Assembly (NCBI GenBank): GCA_002478485.1
Contig: DLOL01000086.1
Location: 937 to 9,646 of the forward strand
Direction of reading: 5' to 3'
Source of the DNA: Eubacteriaceae bacterium UBA7485
Lineage (GTDB): Bacteria > Bacillota > Clostridia > Eubacteriales > Eubacteriaceae
Length of the DNA: 8,710 nt
Each line of letters opens with the position of its first letter. Positions within the stretch are counted from its first letter, which is position 1. Made by a program: the position numbers and the translations under genes. The notes beneath the pieces were generated by a model that saw nothing but the letters and a program-made list of their open reading frames with translations, did not search any database and was not told the DNA's origin. This document shows positions 6,035-8,710 of this stretch, piece by piece.

Positions 6035-7432
6035 ATGGCAGAAGAATACAAAAAGACAACTGGTGAAAAACTCGCCAGCTTTGCGGCCAAGCAGATCTTA
6101 AATACTATCGATATTGAAGACGAAGATCCGGACAAAGCGTTTGGAAAGCTTTTAAAGTGGGCGCATCGTGTTGACGATGGAACCACAAAAGGCCAGATCG
6201 CGGCATTCGATAAGATTTATGAAGATCCAGATTCCAACTGGTATCAGCTGATCAGAAATGTCTGGAGAGATGTAGATCCGGAAATTAGAAAAACCTTCTT
6301 TGAGAATTTCATGGTCAATACAACCATGATCGGTTGTAGAAGACAGGAAAAAGCAAGACAGAAATACCAGTGCAATATCCCATGGGCCATCCTCATGGAT
6401 CCGACTTCTGCATGCAACCTCCACTGCACCGGTTGCTGGGCAGCAGAGTACGGAAACAGATTGAATATGGATTTTGATACCCTGGATTCGATCATCACGC
6501 AGGGTAAAGCGGTCGGAACATTTATGTATATTTATTCGGGCGGCGAACCACTGGTCAGAAAGAAAGACATCATTAAGCTGTGTGAAAAGCATCCTGATTG
6601 CTTCTTCCTCTCCTTCACAAATGGAACACTCATCGACGAAGAATTCGCAGATGAAATGCTTCGTGTAAAGAACTTTATTCCGGCCATCTCCGTTGAAGGA
6701 TTTGAAGATGAAACAGACTTCAGAAGAGGTGAAGGAACCTACCAGGCTGTCATCAAAGCGATGGATATCTTAAAGAAAAAGAGACTTCCATTTGGGATTT
6801 CATGCTGCTACACCTCGAAAAATATCGATGTGATCGGATCAGAAGAGTATTTTGATGAAATGATCGAACGCGGTGCGAAATTCATGTGGCTCTTCACTTA
6901 CATGCCAGTCGGTGTAGACGCAGTTTCGGAACTCATGGCTACTGCCTCACAACGTGAAACCATGTACCATAGAGTCAGAGAATTCAGAAAGACCAAACCG
7001 ATCTTTACTATGGATTTCTGGAATGATGGTGAATATGTGCACGGATGCATCGCAGGAGGAAGAAACTACCTGCACATCAATGCAAACGGGGATATTGAAC
7101 CTTGCGCGTTCATTCACTATTCAGATTCCAATATTCACGAAAAGACCCTGATTGAAGCTTATCAGAGCCCACTTTTCATGGCCTACAGAGAAAACCAGCC
7201 GTTCAGTGACAACTATTTAAGACCGTGCCCGCTTCTCGATAACGAAGGTGCGCTGGCAAAAATGGTTGACGAATCAGGTGCGAAATCCACAGACCTTGAA
7301 CATCCGGAAGATGTACATGATCTCACAGCCAAGTGCTCATTAGCAGCAAGAAGATGGAAGCCGGTTGCAGACCGCTTATGGGAAGTTTCCCATCCGTCAA
7401 CAGAAGAAGAGGAAGATGAATTAGACGCTTAA
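6035..7432 (+). CDS. Radical SAM/SPASM-domain enzyme, function unknown
   Basis: A 465-residue predicted iron-sulfur enzyme that would split S-adenosylmethionine to make a radical; the substrate is unknown. Numbering from ATG 6035: a helical N-terminal region (about 1-110); the radical SAM core opening with IPWAILMDPTSACNLHCTGC, clusters ligands C127, C131 and C134; GGEP (169-172), the SAM amino-group contact; and SVEG (219-222). A C-terminal SPASM/twitch-like region has cysteines C338, C357, C398 and C434, with GGRNYLHINANGDIEPCAF the typical wording, so an auxiliary cluster is likely. The protein ends in an acidic tail. SPASM enzymes often modify peptides or proteins, as in RiPP and sulfatase maturation, but no precursor peptide, sulfatase or transporter is nearby. 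The start rests on AAGGAG at 6018-6023. Of 24 arginines, 19 use AGA and the rest CGT or CGC, suggesting high expression. The gene diverges from a cysteine-poor relative of itself. Confidence 0.9.
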   Translation: MAEEYKKTTGEKLASFAAKQILNTIDIEDEDPDKAFGKLLKWAHRVDDGTTKGQIAAFDKIYEDPDSNWYQLIRNVWRDVDPEIRKTFFENFMVNTTMIGCRRQEKARQKYQCNIPWAILMDPTSACNLHCTGCWAAEYGNRLNMDFDTLDSIITQGKAVGTFMYIYSGGEPLVRKKDIIKLCEKHPDCFFLSFTNGTLIDEEFADEMLRVKNFIPAISVEGFEDETDFRRGEGTYQAVIKAMDILKKKRLPFGISCCYTSKNIDVIGSEEYFDEMIERGAKFMWLFTYMPVGVDAVSELMATASQRETMYHRVREFRKTKPIFTMDFWNDGEYVHGCIAGGRNYLHINANGDIEPCAFIHYSDSNIHEKTLIEAYQSPLFMAYRENQPFSDNYLRPCPLLDNEGALAKMVDESGAKSTDLEHPEDVHDLTAKCSLAARRWKPVADRLWEVSHPSTEEEEDELDA

Positions 7433-7454
7433 TTTATCTTCTGCGTCATAAGAC

Positions 7455-7492
7455 AAAGAGCCGAACTCCTGTTTTTAAGGGTTCGGCTCTTT
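7455..7492. terminator. Bidirectional terminator overlapping the mscS 3' end
   Basis: AAAGAGCCGAAC (7455-7466) pairs with 7481-7492. A three-pair inner extension (7468-7470 with 7478-7480) follows past a bulged T, with loop GTTTTTA. T-rich sequence follows on the plus strand and TTTGTCTT on the minus strand. The stop codon of the minus-strand MscS gene (7475-7477) is in the loop, and its last codons form the right arm. The hairpin begins 22 bases after the radical SAM stop. Confidence 0.8.
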
Positions 7493-8302
7493 TGCATTTT
7501 TTGATCGGTTTTTTGTGTCTTGAGATTCAACGAAACCGTCTGGTGCAACAGGTGATTCAAAGTTTGATTTGATTTCTTCTGTTATTCCTCGAAGAAGGGA
7601 ATACCTGCATTCGGTATAATCCTTCCATTCGCAACATGCAGTCAAAATATATTTGATGGAATCGTTCTTGATTTCGTCAACCACAACCTCAGGGGCAGGA
7701 GTATCCAGTGTGAAAGGATCGTCCAATGCCAGTTTCGCAACCTTGCTTTCAATCCGTGTGATGTCCACATCAAGGCCGGCATGAAAGTCAAGACGAATTA
7801 CCTCATAACTTTCTTTGGAAAAATTCGTGACAATGGAGCCTGTAAGCTTGGAGTTTGGAACAATCACATCCCGATTATCTCGAGTAACGATGACCGTATA
7901 CATCAGTTCGATACTTTTAACGATCCCGTGATGGCTTTTTACCCGGACAAAATCACCGATTTCAAAAGGCTTTGTGAGTAGAATCTGAAGGCCACTGGCC
8001 ACATTGGCCATATTATCTTTAATTGCAAGCGTGACGCCAAGCCCGAGTGCGGAAAAGATGCTAACCACGCTTCCGATTTTAAAGCCGAACTGGTCAAGCG
8101 CTAAAATAATTCCCATTGTAATAATCGCAATATTGGCCAGAGATCCGATAAATGTAAGAACGCCTTTGTCGATAGAACTTTTGGAAAGCTTCATGATCGA
8201 GCGCTTTACAAAGGGTCCGAGAAAAACGGCCACGGCAATTTCAATCAAAGACCAGATTAGCTTTGTGATCAGCTCCGTGTTGCTCAAAAATTCATGTATC
8301 AT
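7475..8302 (-). CDS. Small-conductance mechanosensitive channel, MscS family
   Basis: A 275-residue inner-membrane channel that opens under membrane tension to release solutes on osmotic downshock. Three membrane helices fit residues about 10-30, 48-69 and 77-108. The third is the pore-lining helix, with the glycine/alanine-rich SALGLGVTLAIKDNMANVASGL (the family's signature TM3). The beta domain follows with KPFEIGDFVRV (111-121), and VIVPNSKLTGSIVTNFS (146-162) is typical, then the alpha-beta domain and a polar tail. Length is close to E. coli MscS (286), a minimal member. ATG 8302 has only a weak ribosome-binding site. The gene lies 17 bp downstream of the DUF3784 gene and is probably translated from the same RNA. 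It has no evident link to the radical SAM locus. Confidence 0.92.
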   Translation of the reverse strand: MIHEFLSNTELITKLIWSLIEIAVAVFLGPFVKRSIMKLSKSSIDKGVLTFIGSLANIAIITMGIILALDQFGFKIGSVVSIFSALGLGVTLAIKDNMANVASGLQILLTKPFEIGDFVRVKSHHGIVKSIELMYTVIVTRDNRDVIVPNSKLTGSIVTNFSKESYEVIRLDFHAGLDVDITRIESKVAKLALDDPFTLDTPAPEVVVDEIKNDSIKYILTACCEWKDYTECRYSLLRGITEEIKSNFESPVAPDGFVESQDTKNRSKNAKEPNP

Positions 8303-8319
8303 TCGTCAATATCCAGTAC

Positions 8320-8637
8320 TTATAAAAGATTGTCTTTAGCCTTTTGAAGCAGATGCATGGTTCTTCCAATCCCGTATAGGAAAATGGCAATGGAGATAAA
8401 ATAGAAGAAGGTCCAGTTCAATTCTGTAAATATAGCCATCAAGAGAAAGCCAACCGCATAAACATATAAGATCGGTGACATTTTTCTGCACAGTTTCTTT
8501 ATGTCAATATTCTTTCTTTCTTCAGGGGTGAGCATGACAAAAGCAGCCAGTAAGCTTTGACCCTTCCCTTTTGAGAAAATGAGGCCGCAGAACGTGAATA
8601 GAACGGCAAGCAAAAGGCTGACCGAAGTAAGACTCAT
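8320..8637 (-). CDS. DUF3784-type small membrane protein
   Basis: A 105-residue protein of unknown function with three predicted membrane helices (about 4-21, 54-70, 74-92). Between the first and second is a loop with GKGQSLLAAFVMLTPEERKN and then KKLCRKM. A 'GKG ... TxEE ... KKLC' loop is the pattern I associate with DUF3784, common in Firmicutes. ATG 8637 has AAAGGA (8646-8651) 8 bases upstream. It is upstream of, and probably co-transcribed with, the MscS gene. Family assignment is from memory of the pattern, so moderate. Confidence 0.72.
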   Translation of the reverse strand: MSLTSVSLLLAVLFTFCGLIFSKGKGQSLLAAFVMLTPEERKNIDIKKLCRKMSPILYVYAVGFLLMAIFTELNWTFFYFISIAIFLYGIGRTMHLLQKAKDNLL

Positions 8638-8657
8638 ATTCAGTATCCTTTCTAGAG

Positions 8658-8676
8658 ATTGTATCAGTCGCTGATA
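8658..8676 (-). promoter_or_regulatory. Extended -10 promoter with overlapping palindrome
   Basis: The minus strand carries TGATACAAT (8658-8666), an extended -10 element, about 20 bases before the DUF3784 ATG. No clear -35 is seen. The perfect dyad TATCAG-TCG-CTGATA (8662-8676) overlaps it and could be an operator for the DUF3784-mscS transcript. Nothing recognisable was found in the remaining 34 bases to the window edge. Confidence 0.42.
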
Positions 8677-8710
8677 TGCATCGATTGTCTGACTCCTCTC
8701 CGGGGCAAGC

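Noticed and set aside
6035..7432. Naming the radical SAM enzyme as a sulfatase maturase or RiPP maturase
   Set aside because: SPASM-type cysteines alone do not fix the substrate. No sulfatase, precursor peptide, protease or exporter is present in the window.
1..8710. CRISPR array, insertion sequence or prophage
   Set aside because: No regularly spaced repeats, transposase motifs, terminal inverted repeats or phage structural genes were seen on either strand.

Overview
The window looks like chromosomal DNA of a low-to-moderate G+C Gram-positive anaerobe (Bacillota, most likely Clostridia or a relative). The reasons are AGGAGG-type ribosome-binding sites, short sigma-A-type promoters, a DUF3784 membrane protein, a TetR_C_8-type regulator and a Firmicutes-style radical SAM/SPASM enzyme. 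The genus cannot be named from the sequence alone. No transposase, integrase, CRISPR array or phage gene is visible.

Layout. Positions 1-48 are the 3' part of an initiator tRNA-fMet, followed by two tandem hairpin terminators. Facing it on the minus strand is a probable two-gene operon: a DUF1624/HGSNAT-like multi-spanning membrane protein (3299-4048), then a large PLD-nuclease/SF2-helicase/DUF3427 protein (128-3262) with the domain order of the SauUSI type IV (modified-DNA) restriction enzymes. A TetR-family regulator (4163-4765) diverges from this operon. The two promoters face each other, and their -10 boxes overlap inside one palindrome (4080-4094), a classic autoregulated TetR switch. 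The restriction operon is therefore probably under ligand-responsive control.

The middle holds the most unusual locus. A radical SAM/SPASM enzyme (6035-7432) is transcribed divergently from a 339-residue protein (4793-5812). By eye this protein aligns end to end with the radical SAM enzyme, but it has lost the CxxxCxxC loop, the GGEP motif and most SPASM cysteines. It looks like a radical SAM pseudoenzyme kept as an intact gene beside its active relative. Two near-identical palindromes (5831-5845 and 5918-5933) sit in opposite orientation around the two promoters. A predicted branched hairpin leader (5955-6015) lies immediately before the ribosome-binding site of the enzyme gene.

The right end carries a minus-strand pair: a DUF3784 small membrane protein (8320-8637) and a small MscS-type mechanosensitive channel (7475-8302), probably one transcript. 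Both convergent gene junctions (4761-4794 and 7455-7492) use a hairpin that overlaps coding sequence and contains stop codons. The only gene-free stretches are short (210 bases at most). Families were assigned by reading motifs; no database search was run.
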